In this document: in pieces, positions 27,386 through 35,577 of the stretch
Position numbering within the stretch: position 1 is the first letter of the stretch
Layout: each line of letters begins with the position of its first letter
Assembly: GCA_036419695.1 (NCBI GenBank)
Contig: CP143946.1
Coordinates: forward strand, 3,900,001 to 3,964,000
Source: [Clostridium] symbiosum
GTDB lineage: Bacteria; Bacillota; Clostridia; Lachnospirales; Lachnospiraceae
Reading direction: 5' to 3'
Length of the DNA: 64,000 nt
The notes under the pieces: model-generated
What the model was told of the DNA's origin: nothing
What the model saw: the letters and a program-made list of their open reading frames with translations, nothing else
The model's database searches: none
Program-made: the position numbers and the translations under genes

Positions 27386-28483
27386 ATGAAATATACAATC
27401 AAAGAGCAGGAATGCGGTTATCTGTTAAAAGACGGAAGATTTCAGGGTTTTCTCACCGCCGGCAGCTACCATTACATACAGAGACTGGGCTACGAACTGA
27501 AAACCGTACCAATGACGGGCAGCGTCGACACCTGCGGTATCCCGGCTGAAATCCTGCTGAAAAACCAGGCTTTTGCGGACAGGGTCGTACACGTAACGAT
27601 TCCCGACGAATGTCTCGGCATCCGTTTTGTAAACAAAGCGTTCAAAGAGGTGCTTACCGGCCCCGACGCTCTGTACTGGAATGTCTTTGAGGATGTGGAA
27701 ATCCGCCTTGTAGATATCACCAATCCCTACATGGATCAGACATTGCCGAGATATTACATCGATTTGATGCCGATGAAATTCTATAAAAAAATCGCAATCA
27801 AGGACGGTGAGATCGGTCTTCTGTACTTCGACGGCCGGTTCGAAAAACGTTTGGAGCAGGGTACCTGGTATTTCTGGAATTACGGAAGCGAGGTGACCTG
27901 CAAAATCTTCAATATGAAAGTACAGCAGCTCGAGATCCAGGGCCAGGAAATCCTGACCGCCGACAAGGTGAGCATCCGTTTAAACGTAGTCTGCAGCTAC
28001 CGAATCACCGATCCGGAAAAACTTGTGCAGACGATCGAGGGTGCATCCGCCCAGCTTTACACCGGAGCCCAGCTCTGCATCAGGGAATATGTGGGCCGTT
28101 TCCGCCTCGATGAGCTGCTGGCTCAAAAGGAAGAGATCGGCCGTTCCATCTGCGGACAGCTCAGGGAGCGGGAGTCGGATTACTGCGTCCAGATTGTAAA
28201 CGCGGGTATCAAAGACATCATACTTCCCGGTGAAATCCGTGATATCATGAACACGGTCCTGGTTGCCGAGAAAAAAGCCCAGGCCAATGTCATCATGCGC
28301 CGTGAGGAGGTAGCCTCCACCAGAAGCCTGCTGAACACAGCCCGGCTGATGGATGAGAACAAGACACTGCTGAAGCTGAAGGAGATGGAGTATCTGGAGA
28401 GAATCTGCGATAAAGTAGGCAGCATCTCCGTAAGCGGTGGTAAAGGTATCCTCGATCAGCTCTCCGAGCTGGCGGGAATGTAA
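27386..28483 (+). CDS. SPFH/slipin (band 7) domain protein
   Basis: The 365-aa protein has a band 7 domain (about 115-300: QGTWYFWNYGSEVTCKIFNM, VSIRLNVVCSYRITDPEKLV, LDELLAQKEEIG, VQIVNAGIKDIILPGEIRDI) and a C-terminal helical tail (VLVAEKKAQANVIMRREEVA). No N-terminal membrane segment is seen, so it probably attaches to the membrane indirectly. It stands alone and is terminated by the hairpin at 28529. A role in membrane microdomains or as a protease scaffold is typical of the family but not shown here. Confidence 0.85.
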   Translation: MKYTIKEQECGYLLKDGRFQGFLTAGSYHYIQRLGYELKTVPMTGSVDTCGIPAEILLKNQAFADRVVHVTIPDECLGIRFVNKAFKEVLTGPDALYWNVFEDVEIRLVDITNPYMDQTLPRYYIDLMPMKFYKKIAIKDGEIGLLYFDGRFEKRLEQGTWYFWNYGSEVTCKIFNMKVQQLEIQGQEILTADKVSIRLNVVCSYRITDPEKLVQTIEGASAQLYTGAQLCIREYVGRFRLDELLAQKEEIGRSICGQLRERESDYCVQIVNAGIKDIILPGEIRDIMNTVLVAEKKAQANVIMRREEVASTRSLLNTARLMDENKTLLKLKEMEYLERICDKVGSISVSGGKGILDQLSELAGM

Positions 28484-28484
28484 C

Positions 28485-28519
28485 AACAACGAAAAGCACG
28501 CTTCGCGAACTTTTCATTG
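28485..28519 (+). repeat. Dispersed 35-bp palindromic repeat (copy 1)
   Basis: A 35-nt sequence with core GCACGCTTCGCGAACTTTTC lies just after the SPFH stop codon. Its exact reverse complement occurs at 47045-47079. The core contains TTCGCGAA flanked by GAAAAG and CTTTTC, so it can form a small hairpin, similar to REP elements found after genes. Confidence 0.75.
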
Positions 28520-28528
28520 ACACTCAAC

Positions 28529-28578
28529 AAAAAACGGCAAGGCACTCATAACAGAGTAATCCTTGCCGTTATATTTTA
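28529..28578 (+). terminator. Terminator after the SPFH gene
   Basis: The stem AACGGCAAGG / CCTTGCCGTT with an 18-nt loop is followed by ATATTTTAT, 50 nt after the stop codon. A-rich sequence on the left side could let it also stop transcription from the other strand. Confidence 0.75.
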
Positions 28579-28580
28579 TC

Positions 28581-28696
28581 TTTATCTGTATTTACTATAC
28601 TTGTACTTTACCGTATCCGTGTTTATCATACTTGTACTTTTTCACATCCGTATTTATCATACTTCCGCTTTACCGTATCCGTATTTACCACATCCG
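28581..28696. repeat. 31-bp tandem repeat, about 3.5 units
   Basis: Units start at 28591, 28622 and 28653, each 31 nt, with partial units at both ends. The consensus begins TTTATCATACTTGTACTTT and ends ATCCGTA. Units differ by a few substitutions. There are no spacers, so this is a minisatellite and not a CRISPR. Thirty-one is not a multiple of three and all frames are interrupted. Confidence 0.8.
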
Positions 28697-28778
28697 AACA
28701 TTATCGTTCCGTACATCATACTCTCAGGCACTCAGGCGCTCTTAATGTACCTTCTGCTCCGGGCCTTTGTTACTTCTC

Positions 28779-29066
28779 TTACTCTTTCTCGTCTTCCGCA
28801 TCATCCTCGAAGAAATCGTCGTCGAAATCATCTTCAAAATCGTCCTCAAAGTCTTCCAGATAATCCGGTGTAAAGAAGCGGTAAACACCGTAAGCGATGG
28901 CTGCTACAGCCGCTACAACACCGATAATGGCAAGAATCCAGAGGATACAGGTTTTCTTCTTCTCTTCCTCTTCTTTTCTGTGTAAAAACTCATTCAGCTT
29001 TGTTGCATTCATGATCTCTTCCACTTTAGATAATGCATCCTTACCCATCATATCGAATTTATTCAT
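28779..29066 (-). CDS. Single-span membrane protein with polyacidic tail
   Basis: From ATG 29066 (MNKFDMMGKDALSKVEEIMN) the 95-aa protein has a charged coiled part with EEEEKKK, one transmembrane helix (ILWILAIIGVVAAVAAIAYG) and an extremely acidic C-terminus (blocks such as EDDFDDDFFEDDAEDE). Similar small proteins with acidic tails occur in Lachnospiraceae, but I know no function. The acidic tail could bind cations or basic proteins. It is monocistronic upstream of the 31-bp repeat. Confidence 0.7.
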   Translation of the reverse strand: MNKFDMMGKDALSKVEEIMNATKLNEFLHRKEEEEKKKTCILWILAIIGVVAAVAAIAYGVYRFFTPDYLEDFEDDFEDDFDDDFFEDDAEDEKE

Positions 29067-29174
29067 AGGTTCCACATCCTTTCTTCCGTGATCCTGCACC
29101 GATGTTTTTCTTTTATATTATATCATCAAAGTCAGGTTTTTACTATCTTATTTTGAATAAAAAACAGATTTTTA

Positions 29175-31628
29175 TTACAATTTTATCAATTTGGCAAAAG
29201 ATGCAAACATTTTTTTGACACCTACGCGTTCGAACTCTACGGTGACCTCGTAGTCTTTGCCGCCGTCCTCAATCTTTTTAACGGTACCCTCACCGAACTT
29301 AATATGCTTTACACGGTCTCCCTCAGAATAGGGCAGATGAGCTGCCTTCTGTACGGAAAATGCCTTCCCGAAGGAAGGGGCTCCCGGGGCCGTCTTTGAG
29401 GCATAAGCATTTGGCTTCTGGCCGAAAGCGCTGAGACCGCGTCCGCCGCTGCCCGCTGCTCCTGCCCCGCTGCCGATGGTAACGCTGGAATTACGGCTTC
29501 CCGCTCCGCTCTGTCCGCCGGCGGATGAACCCCAGCCGGTCGTAATACCGCCGGAACGGTTCCATGGCAGGCCTGCCTCCTCCCCTTCGGAAGACTTTCT
29601 GCCCCAGCCGGAGGCTGCCGCCCCGCCAAAGCCGTCCCCGTTCCCGGAGTTTTCGCCTCCCCAGGATCTTCCTGCCGCCCTTCCGAATACGGACGGCTGT
29701 TCCACCTGTTCCAGCAGCCATGAAGGAATCTCTTCCACAAAACGGCTGACCTTGGAAAATCTCGTCTCACCGTTGGTCATGCGCTGTCTGGCCGCGGTCA
29801 GCGTCAGTTTCTCCCTGGCTCTTGTGATGCCTACATAACAGAGGCGGCGTTCTTCCTCGACCGCATCCTTGTCGTCCGACATGATGGACATGCTGCTCGG
29901 AAACAGTCCGTCCTCCAGGCCGCTTAAATATACATATGGGAATTCCAGTCCTTTGGCGCTGTGGAGCGTCATCAGGATAATCCGGTTTTCAGACTCATCC
30001 ATATTATCCACATCGGCAACCAGCGCAACCTCTTCGAGGAACCCGTCCAGCGTCGGTTCCTCCGCATTCTCGCTGTAGCTGACCGCCTTGTTAATCAATT
30101 CCTCTATATTCTGGAGACGTGTCTCCGACTCAATCTCGCCCTCTGCCTCCAGCTCTTTTTTGTAACCGGTGTTTTCAAGAATCTCTTCGATCAGTTCCTG
30201 GATCGTCATCTCCGGCATACGCGCTTTGAAATCTTCGATCTGCTCCGTGAAAACGCCTATCTTATCTGCCGCTTTTCCCATGGCCGGGATTCCCTTGACG
30301 CGCAGTAATGCATCGTAAAAGCTCATCCCGTTGGCGGAGGCAAACATTGTTACCTTTCCGATGGACGTCGCTCCGACGCCCCTTTTCGGCACATTGACAA
30401 TACGCTGTACAGCCAGATCGTCCTGCCCGTTGGCGATCGTCTTTAAGTAGCAGAGAATGTCCTTAATCTCTTTTCTCTGGTAGAAATTAACGCCTCCCAC
30501 CAGACGGTACGGAATACTGTAAAGGATACATTTCTCCTCCAATAGGCGCGACTGGGCATTTGTCCTGTAGAGCACCGCAAAATCGGAATATTCACATCCG
30601 GAATCTTCCTTTTCCCGGCGTATATCCTTCACAATCGCCTCCGCTTCCTCATAGGCCGTATCGAACTGCAGGAAACGCACCTGGTTTCCCTCATCGTTGG
30701 CCGTCCAGAGCGTCTTGTCTTTTCTTCCACGGTTGTTGCGGATTACTTCGTTGGCCGCGTTCAGGATATTCTGGGTGGATCGGTAATTCTGTTCCAGCTT
30801 GATGACCTTTGCTCCCGGAAATGCCTTCTCAAAGCTCAGTATATTTTCAATATTGGCTCCCCTGAATTTGTAGATCGACTGATCGTCGTCACCCACCACG
30901 CAGATATTCCTGTATTTGGCAGCCAGCAGATCGACCAGCTTAAACTGGACCATGTTGGTATCCTGGTACTCATCCACCATTATGTAACGGAATCTCTCCT
31001 GATAGTAATCGAGAACCTCCGGCGCGTTCTGGAACAGCTCCACGGTCTTTACAATCAGATCGTCAAAATCCAGGGCATTATTTTTCTTCAGCTCTTTCTG
31101 GTACTCTTTATAAATCTGAGCAACCTTCTTCTCACGGAAATCTCCGCCTGCATTCAGTTCGAATTCTTCCGGCGTGATCATATCGTCCTTTGCAGAAGAG
31201 ATCTTGCTGAGAACCGCCCTCTCCTTAAACTGTTTCGTGTCTACATCCAGTTTCTTGAATATCTGCTTCATCAGGGTCTTCTGATCATCGCCGTCATAAA
31301 TCGTAAAATTCGTACTGTAGCCGAGATATTCGATATGACGCCGCAGAATCCTCACGCAGGAGGAATGGAAGGTGCTCACCCAGATGCTCTCGGAGCCGAA
31401 GCCGACAATCTTGTCCACACGCTCCCTCATCTCGGCCGCCGCCTTGTTGGTAAATGTGATTGCCATGATATTCCATGGATTCACCTTTTTTTCTTCTATC
31501 AGATATGCAATCCTGTGAGTCAGTACTCTGGTCTTTCCGGAACCTGCGCCCGCCAGCACGAGAAGGGGGCCATCCGTGTGGTAAACCGCCTCCTGCTGCA
31601 TCGGATTGAGTAATTCGTATTTGTTCAT
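29175..31628 (-). CDS. pcrA: ATP-dependent DNA helicase PcrA/UvrD
   Basis: The 817-aa SF1A helicase starts at ATG 31628 (MNKYELLNPMQQEAVYH). Motifs: Walker A AGAGSGKTRVLTHRI, motif II VDEYQDTN, motif III GDDDQSIYKFRGA, motif IV LEQNYRSTQNIL, and VI YVGITRAREKLTL. A Gly/Ser-rich linker (about 655-750) precedes a C-terminal Tudor-like domain (GDRVKHIKFGEGTVKKI) that binds RNA polymerase in PcrA. It acts in repair and transcription-coupled processes. The long Gly-rich linker is of lower complexity than the rest. Confidence 0.93.
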   Translation of the reverse strand: MNKYELLNPMQQEAVYHTDGPLLVLAGAGSGKTRVLTHRIAYLIEEKKVNPWNIMAITFTNKAAAEMRERVDKIVGFGSESIWVSTFHSSCVRILRRHIEYLGYSTNFTIYDGDDQKTLMKQIFKKLDVDTKQFKERAVLSKISSAKDDMITPEEFELNAGGDFREKKVAQIYKEYQKELKKNNALDFDDLIVKTVELFQNAPEVLDYYQERFRYIMVDEYQDTNMVQFKLVDLLAAKYRNICVVGDDDQSIYKFRGANIENILSFEKAFPGAKVIKLEQNYRSTQNILNAANEVIRNNRGRKDKTLWTANDEGNQVRFLQFDTAYEEAEAIVKDIRREKEDSGCEYSDFAVLYRTNAQSRLLEEKCILYSIPYRLVGGVNFYQRKEIKDILCYLKTIANGQDDLAVQRIVNVPKRGVGATSIGKVTMFASANGMSFYDALLRVKGIPAMGKAADKIGVFTEQIEDFKARMPEMTIQELIEEILENTGYKKELEAEGEIESETRLQNIEELINKAVSYSENAEEPTLDGFLEEVALVADVDNMDESENRIILMTLHSAKGLEFPYVYLSGLEDGLFPSSMSIMSDDKDAVEEERRLCYVGITRAREKLTLTAARQRMTNGETRFSKVSRFVEEIPSWLLEQVEQPSVFGRAAGRSWGGENSGNGDGFGGAAASGWGRKSSEGEEAGLPWNRSGGITTGWGSSAGGQSGAGSRNSSVTIGSGAGAAGSGGRGLSAFGQKPNAYASKTAPGAPSFGKAFSVQKAAHLPYSEGDRVKHIKFGEGTVKKIEDGGKDYEVTVEFERVGVKKMFASFAKLIKL

Positions 31629-31897
31629 GTTTCCTACCGCCTTTTCTGATTCCATCTTCAGGGTGATGTCAGTTACCGTATCCTACGTGCTCCGCAGCAT
31701 GCGCCGTGCAGGCCGCCCGTCCAGGGCCGGTAACCGATGCGAACCTCTTTCGTTCTGCTGTCCGCGGTACCTGTGCTTTCCATAGAGGCACGGACAATAA
31801 CCATTATTATAATATATTTTACTGCTCCTGTCACGGAAAAAAACAGAGCGGCCGCATTCATGCCTGGCCTCCGGCTTCAAATAAATGCTTTTCCCCC

Positions 31898-31926
31898 TTG
31901 TCATCTAGTATTCAATACTATATAAT
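31898..31926 (+). promoter_or_regulatory. Promoter with palindromic spacer upstream of the DUF1836 gene
   Basis: TTGTCA (31898-31903), a 17-nt spacer and TATAAT (31921-31926) form a strong promoter. The spacer contains the perfect palindrome TAGTATT-C-AATACTA (31906-31920), a possible operator. Confidence 0.75.
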
Positions 31927-31945
31927 AAAATGTGAGGTGAATTTT

Positions 31946-32554
31946 ATGAAAACGAACGAAGAACGTCTGCAGGATCTGATGGCTTATCTGGACAGCATGA
32001 CCAGGATCAACCCGTCCGACATTCCCGCTATTGATTTATATATGGATCAGGTTACCACATTCATGGACAGCCATCTGTCGGGCTGCAAGCGGTTCGGCGA
32101 GGACAAGATCCTGACAAAGACAATGATTAACAACTATGCAAAGAACAACCTGCTGCCTCCCCCGGAGAAGAAGAAGTATTCGAAGAACCATATCCTGCTG
32201 CTGATTTTTATCTACTACTTTAAGAATGTACTTTCTTTTAACGATATTGAACAGCTCTTCTCCCCGATCAGCGAGAACCATTTTTCCCAGGGTTCCAATC
32301 CGGAACTGTCAGAGCTTTACACGGAGATATTCTCCCTGGAGCGGGGACAGCGCAAGCGCCTGAAAGAGGACGTGATGGCCAAATTCCAGGCGGCTTCCGA
32401 GACGTTTCCCGATGCCGAGGGGGATGACCAGGAATACCTGCGCCTCTTTTCTTTTATTTGTGAACTGGCCTTTGACGTATACCTGAAAAAGCAGATGATA
32501 GAGCTGCTGGCGGAACAGTTAAGACAGGAGAATCCTCCCAAGAAAAAAAAATAA
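31946..32554 (+). CDS. DUF1836 domain-containing protein
   Basis: The ATG at 31946 follows GAGGTGA and gives 202 aa. The DUF1836 core (LTKTMINNYAKNNLLPPPEK, YSKNHILLLIFIYYFKNVLS) contains a MerR-like helix-turn-helix, so it is a putative DNA-binding protein. No characterised member is known to me. The longer frame to 31706 crosses the promoter and is not used. The tail is Lys-rich. Confidence 0.85.
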   Translation: MKTNEERLQDLMAYLDSMTRINPSDIPAIDLYMDQVTTFMDSHLSGCKRFGEDKILTKTMINNYAKNNLLPPPEKKKYSKNHILLLIFIYYFKNVLSFNDIEQLFSPISENHFSQGSNPELSELYTEIFSLERGQRKRLKEDVMAKFQAASETFPDAEGDDQEYLRLFSFICELAFDVYLKKQMIELLAEQLRQENPPKKKK

Positions 32555-32612
32555 GGCGCTGCCTCATGTCAATAAAGGTCAATTCATTTTTTAAATAAGA
32601 TAAATCTGACTA

Positions 32613-32641
32613 TTGACATTTACACTTCAGCGCAGTAGAAT
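32613..32641 (+). promoter_or_regulatory. Promoter of the T-box transcription unit
   Basis: TTGACA (32613-32618), 17 nt, then TAGAAT (32636-32641). The -35 box is part of an inverted repeat ATGTCAATA (about 32574) / TATTGACAT (32611-32619). Confidence 0.75.
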
Positions 32642-32649
32642 CACTAAAA

Positions 32650-32920
32650 ACAAGTAACAACAAGCCATGACGAGGAAAAGTATTCCGCTGTACATCCTTT
32701 CAGAGAGCTGTCGGCAGGTGCGAGTCAGCAGGAAATCCGGAAGAAAATCACCTCTGAGCTTTCAGCCTGAACAGTTCACCCAGTAAGACTGAACGGTTAA
32801 CAGCCGTTATCCTGTTACACATTGTCAGATGTGGCTAAGGGGCCGTTTTACGGCAATAAGAGTGGTACCGCAGAGGGAATATAACCTTTGTCTCTTAACA
32901 GAGACAGAGGTTTTTTGTTT
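32650..32920 (+). ncRNA. T-box riboswitch leader
   Basis: The 5' region has the stem I landmarks GACGAGGAAAAGTA and CAGAGAGC. The conserved T-box AAGAGTGGTACCGCA is at 32859-32873 and a terminator (AACCTTTGTCTC / GAGACAGAGGTT, then TTTTTT) at about 32883-32916. The UGGU in the antiterminator bulge would pair with a tRNA ending ACCA (discriminator A). The specifier cannot be fixed by eye; ATC (Ile) just before ACCTCTGAGC is my best guess, AAA (Lys) an alternative. It controls the BASS transporter gene 65 nt downstream. Confidence 0.9.
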
Positions 32921-32984
32921 TTATTTTCAGTAAAACAAAAAACCTCCGTGGAAATACACACAAAATCGAAAGGGGATCTTTATT

Positions 32985-33965
32985 ATGAACACATTGAAAA
33001 AGCTGAGTAATTTCTTCGGACAGAATATGGCCGTCATTGTCATCGCCATCGCTGCCCTCGCCCTGTTTGTGCCTCAGAGCGTTAGTTTCATCAAAACCTC
33101 CTACGTCAATACCCTCCTTGGCATTGTTATGTTTGGGATGGGCCTTACCCTGAAACCGGGAGACTTTAAGGTCGTTTTCTCCCGCCCCAAGGACGTTATT
33201 ATCGGATGTATCGCCCAGTTCACGGTGATGCCGCTTCTGGCCTTCGGGCTGACTAAGGTATTTAATCTTCCGCCGGAGCTGGCCATCGGCGTGATCCTGG
33301 TGGGAACCTGCCCGGGCGGCACTTCCTCCAACGTCATGACCTACCTCTCCAAAGGCGATGTGGCGCTGTCCGTCGGCATGACGGCCGTTTCCACCGTGCT
33401 GGCTCCGTTCCTTACCCCGCTTCTCACCTACGTTTACGCGGGCGCCAGAGTCGACGTCAACATGGCCAGCATGTTTTTATCCATCGTCAAGGTCGTGATT
33501 GTACCGATTGCAGCCGGTTTTATTATCAACCACTTTTTCTCTGCGGTTACACAGAAAATTGTGGAAGTGCTGCCTCTGATTTCCACGACCGCCATCGTAG
33601 CCATCGTTGCTGCCGTTGTTTCCGCCAATTCATCTAAGATTCTGACAAGCGGACTCCTGATCGTCGCAGTAGTCATCTGCCACAATGTAATCGGATATCT
33701 GCTGGGCTTCTCCATCGGAAAAGTTTTAAAACTGGACGAAAGCAAATGCCGCGCCATTTCGATCGAAGTCGGTATGCAGAACTCCGGCCTGGCTACCTCC
33801 CTCGCCGCCACTCATTTTGCCCAGTATCCGTTAGCTACCATCCCGGGAGCCGTATTCAGCGTATGGCATAATATTTCCGGCGCGGTTCTCGCCAATTTCT
33901 ATGCGCGCACGGCGGAAAAGGCAGGAAAAAAGACAGGTTCCGCCGCAATGACAAACCTGCAGTAA
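32985..33965 (+). CDS. Bile acid:sodium symporter (BASS) family transporter
   Basis: The 326-aa protein has about ten helices and the family features MFGMGLTLKPGDFKVVF, GTCPGGTSSNVMTYLSKGDV and IEVGMQNSGLATSLAATHFA. BASS relatives move organic anions such as bile acids, pantothenate precursors or 2-keto acids with sodium. Because a T-box leader senses amino-acid starvation here, a 2-keto acid or amino-acid precursor is a more plausible substrate than bile acid. A terminator follows at 34000. Confidence 0.9.
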   Translation: MNTLKKLSNFFGQNMAVIVIAIAALALFVPQSVSFIKTSYVNTLLGIVMFGMGLTLKPGDFKVVFSRPKDVIIGCIAQFTVMPLLAFGLTKVFNLPPELAIGVILVGTCPGGTSSNVMTYLSKGDVALSVGMTAVSTVLAPFLTPLLTYVYAGARVDVNMASMFLSIVKVVIVPIAAGFIINHFFSAVTQKIVEVLPLISTTAIVAIVAAVVSANSSKILTSGLLIVAVVICHNVIGYLLGFSIGKVLKLDESKCRAISIEVGMQNSGLATSLAATHFAQYPLATIPGAVFSVWHNISGAVLANFYARTAEKAGKKTGSAAMTNLQ

Positions 33966-33999
33966 AATAGTGTGTTCTTTTCGCAGTCTTTTTGGCAAT

Positions 34000-34032
34000 A
34001 AAGAAGAGCCGGAGATTTTCCGGCTCTTCTTT
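34000..34032. terminator. Bidirectional terminator between the BASS and yerC genes
   Basis: Perfect stem AAAGAAGAGCCGGA / TCCGGCTCTTCTTT with a 4-5-nt loop. A and T runs on both sides allow use by both converging genes. Confidence 0.85.
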
Positions 34033-34053
34033 AAAATCTGTCCTGTTTTTATG

Positions 34054-34383
34054 TCATTCAGCAGCCTTTGCCGCCTCTTTCTCCTCATCCCCTGCCTGAT
34101 CTTCCAGGCGTTTAAATACCATATCGTATCCGTCGTTGCCATAGTTCAATGAGCGGTTAACGCGGCTGATTGTCGCGGTGGAGGCTCCCGTCTTATCGGC
34201 GATCTCCAGATACGTTCTTTTCTCTCTCAGCATCTTGGCAACCTCATAGCGCTGTGAGAAGGACAACAGCTCGTTGACTGTGCAGACATCCTCAAAAAAG
34301 CTGTAGCACTCTTCCGTGCTCTTAAGGGTCAGAATCGCCTGAAACAAATGGTCAACCGCCTCTGTCTTGAGTTTTTTATTCAT
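34054..34383 (-). CDS. YerC/YecD family TrpR-like regulator
   Basis: The 109-aa protein (ATG 34383, GAGGTG upstream) has the TrpR-type HTH FSQRYEVAKMLREKRTYLEI followed by ATISRVNRSLNYGNDGY, characteristic of YerC/YecD. In Firmicutes these lie near pcrA as here. The function is not well defined, though some are proposed to regulate his or trp genes. Confidence 0.88.
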   Translation of the reverse strand: MNKKLKTEAVDHLFQAILTLKSTEECYSFFEDVCTVNELLSFSQRYEVAKMLREKRTYLEIADKTGASTATISRVNRSLNYGNDGYDMVFKRLEDQAGDEEKEAAKAAE

Positions 34384-34545
34384 GTAAAAGCACCTCTTCA
34401 TTATATATTTTTGCTTTCCGTAAACCACCAGCTCCTTACAATTTTAGCATACTAAAGTTGTAAAGTCCATATTTTTTCCACTTCTTTTTGCAAAGTTTTC
34501 GCAACCCCAAAAAATATTCTGACAGGATACCGGTCGTAAGCCGGT

Positions 34546-35361
34546 TTACAGCATAAATTTTTCCACAACATGGGCAATCCCGTCGTCATTGTTGGATAAT
34601 GTAATATAGTCCGCGGCTTTTCTCACCGGGAGCACCGCATTCTCCATGGCTACGCCGAGACCGGCAAACTTAATCATTGTCAGATCATTATAACCGTCTC
34701 CGCAGGCAATCATCTGCTCTTTTTGAAGTCCAAGAATCTCCAGCAGCCTGGCCAGTGACTGGGCCTTATCGATTCCTCTCGGCAGTATTTCAAGGAAAAA
34801 CGGTTCGGAACGGTAAATACTGAAGTTCTTTCCCATCGCCGCCTTCACCCGGGGTTCCACCATGGCAAGGTAATCCCCGTCGTCCATCATTAAAAACTTC
34901 GGTACAGGGTAGGTTACATAGGACTTCAAATCATCAATCTGGCGGACTTCCATATTATTAATCTTATTTTCCAGCTTTGAATAGGGACTCTCCGCATCAT
35001 TGGTGATCAGGGTATGTCCGTCATAGGTGAGCACCGTCACCCTCTCGTCCTCGGCCAGGCCGATAATTTTTGCATTGGCCTCCACCGGAAGCAGGCGGCT
35101 GAATACCACCTCCCCGGTCCGGCAGTTCGTTATCATACCGCCGTTAAACGAGAGAATATAGCTTCCATACTCCTCCAGTTTCAGCTCCCGCGCAAGGGGC
35201 ATTACCCCGTCCGTCGGACGTCCGGAGGCAAGCACAATCTTCTTTCCTCTCTCCTGAAGCTCCATCAGAGCCTTCTTTGTCTTTGGCGTTATCACTTTAT
35301 CACGGTTTGTCAGCGTTCCATCTAAATCCAGAACGATAATTTCATAATTTTCCATCTGCAT
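34546..35361 (-). CDS. Cof-type HAD phosphatase
   Basis: The 271-aa protein has HAD motif I (IVLDLDGTLTNRD), motif II (LASGRPTDG) and motifs III/IV (GDGYNDLTMIKFAG) with the type IIB cap of Cof phosphatases that act on sugar phosphates or similar small phosphorylated metabolites. ATG 35361 is 5 nt after AGGAG; ATG 35355 is an alternative. The frame further upstream is not needed. Divergent from the next gene. Confidence 0.9.
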   Translation of the reverse strand: MQMENYEIIVLDLDGTLTNRDKVITPKTKKALMELQERGKKIVLASGRPTDGVMPLARELKLEEYGSYILSFNGGMITNCRTGEVVFSRLLPVEANAKIIGLAEDERVTVLTYDGHTLITNDAESPYSKLENKINNMEVRQIDDLKSYVTYPVPKFLMMDDGDYLAMVEPRVKAAMGKNFSIYRSEPFFLEILPRGIDKAQSLARLLEILGLQKEQMIACGDGYNDLTMIKFAGLGVAMENAVLPVRKAADYITLSNNDDGIAHVVEKFML

Positions 35362-35577
35362 CTCTGCTCCTGTACAATCTGCACACCGGCCTGATACCAG
35401 TCCCTCACATTCCCCAGCCGTTATTATATAGGAAGTCAGGAAAAAACACAATTAAATAATATTAACTGATGTACATTTCCTGACATAATCCCGATAATTC
35501 CTTATAGGGAAACAGGCACCAACCTGCGGTTTTTCCAATATCTTAGATAATATAGACAAAATCTACGGGAGAGTTTT

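Noticed and set aside
28581..28696. Possible CRISPR array
   Set aside because: The 31-bp units are directly adjacent with no unique spacers, and no cas genes are in the window.
29476..29838. Open frames opposite the Gly-rich linker of pcrA
   Set aside because: GC-rich linker DNA gives long shadow frames; they have no ribosome sites or family motifs.
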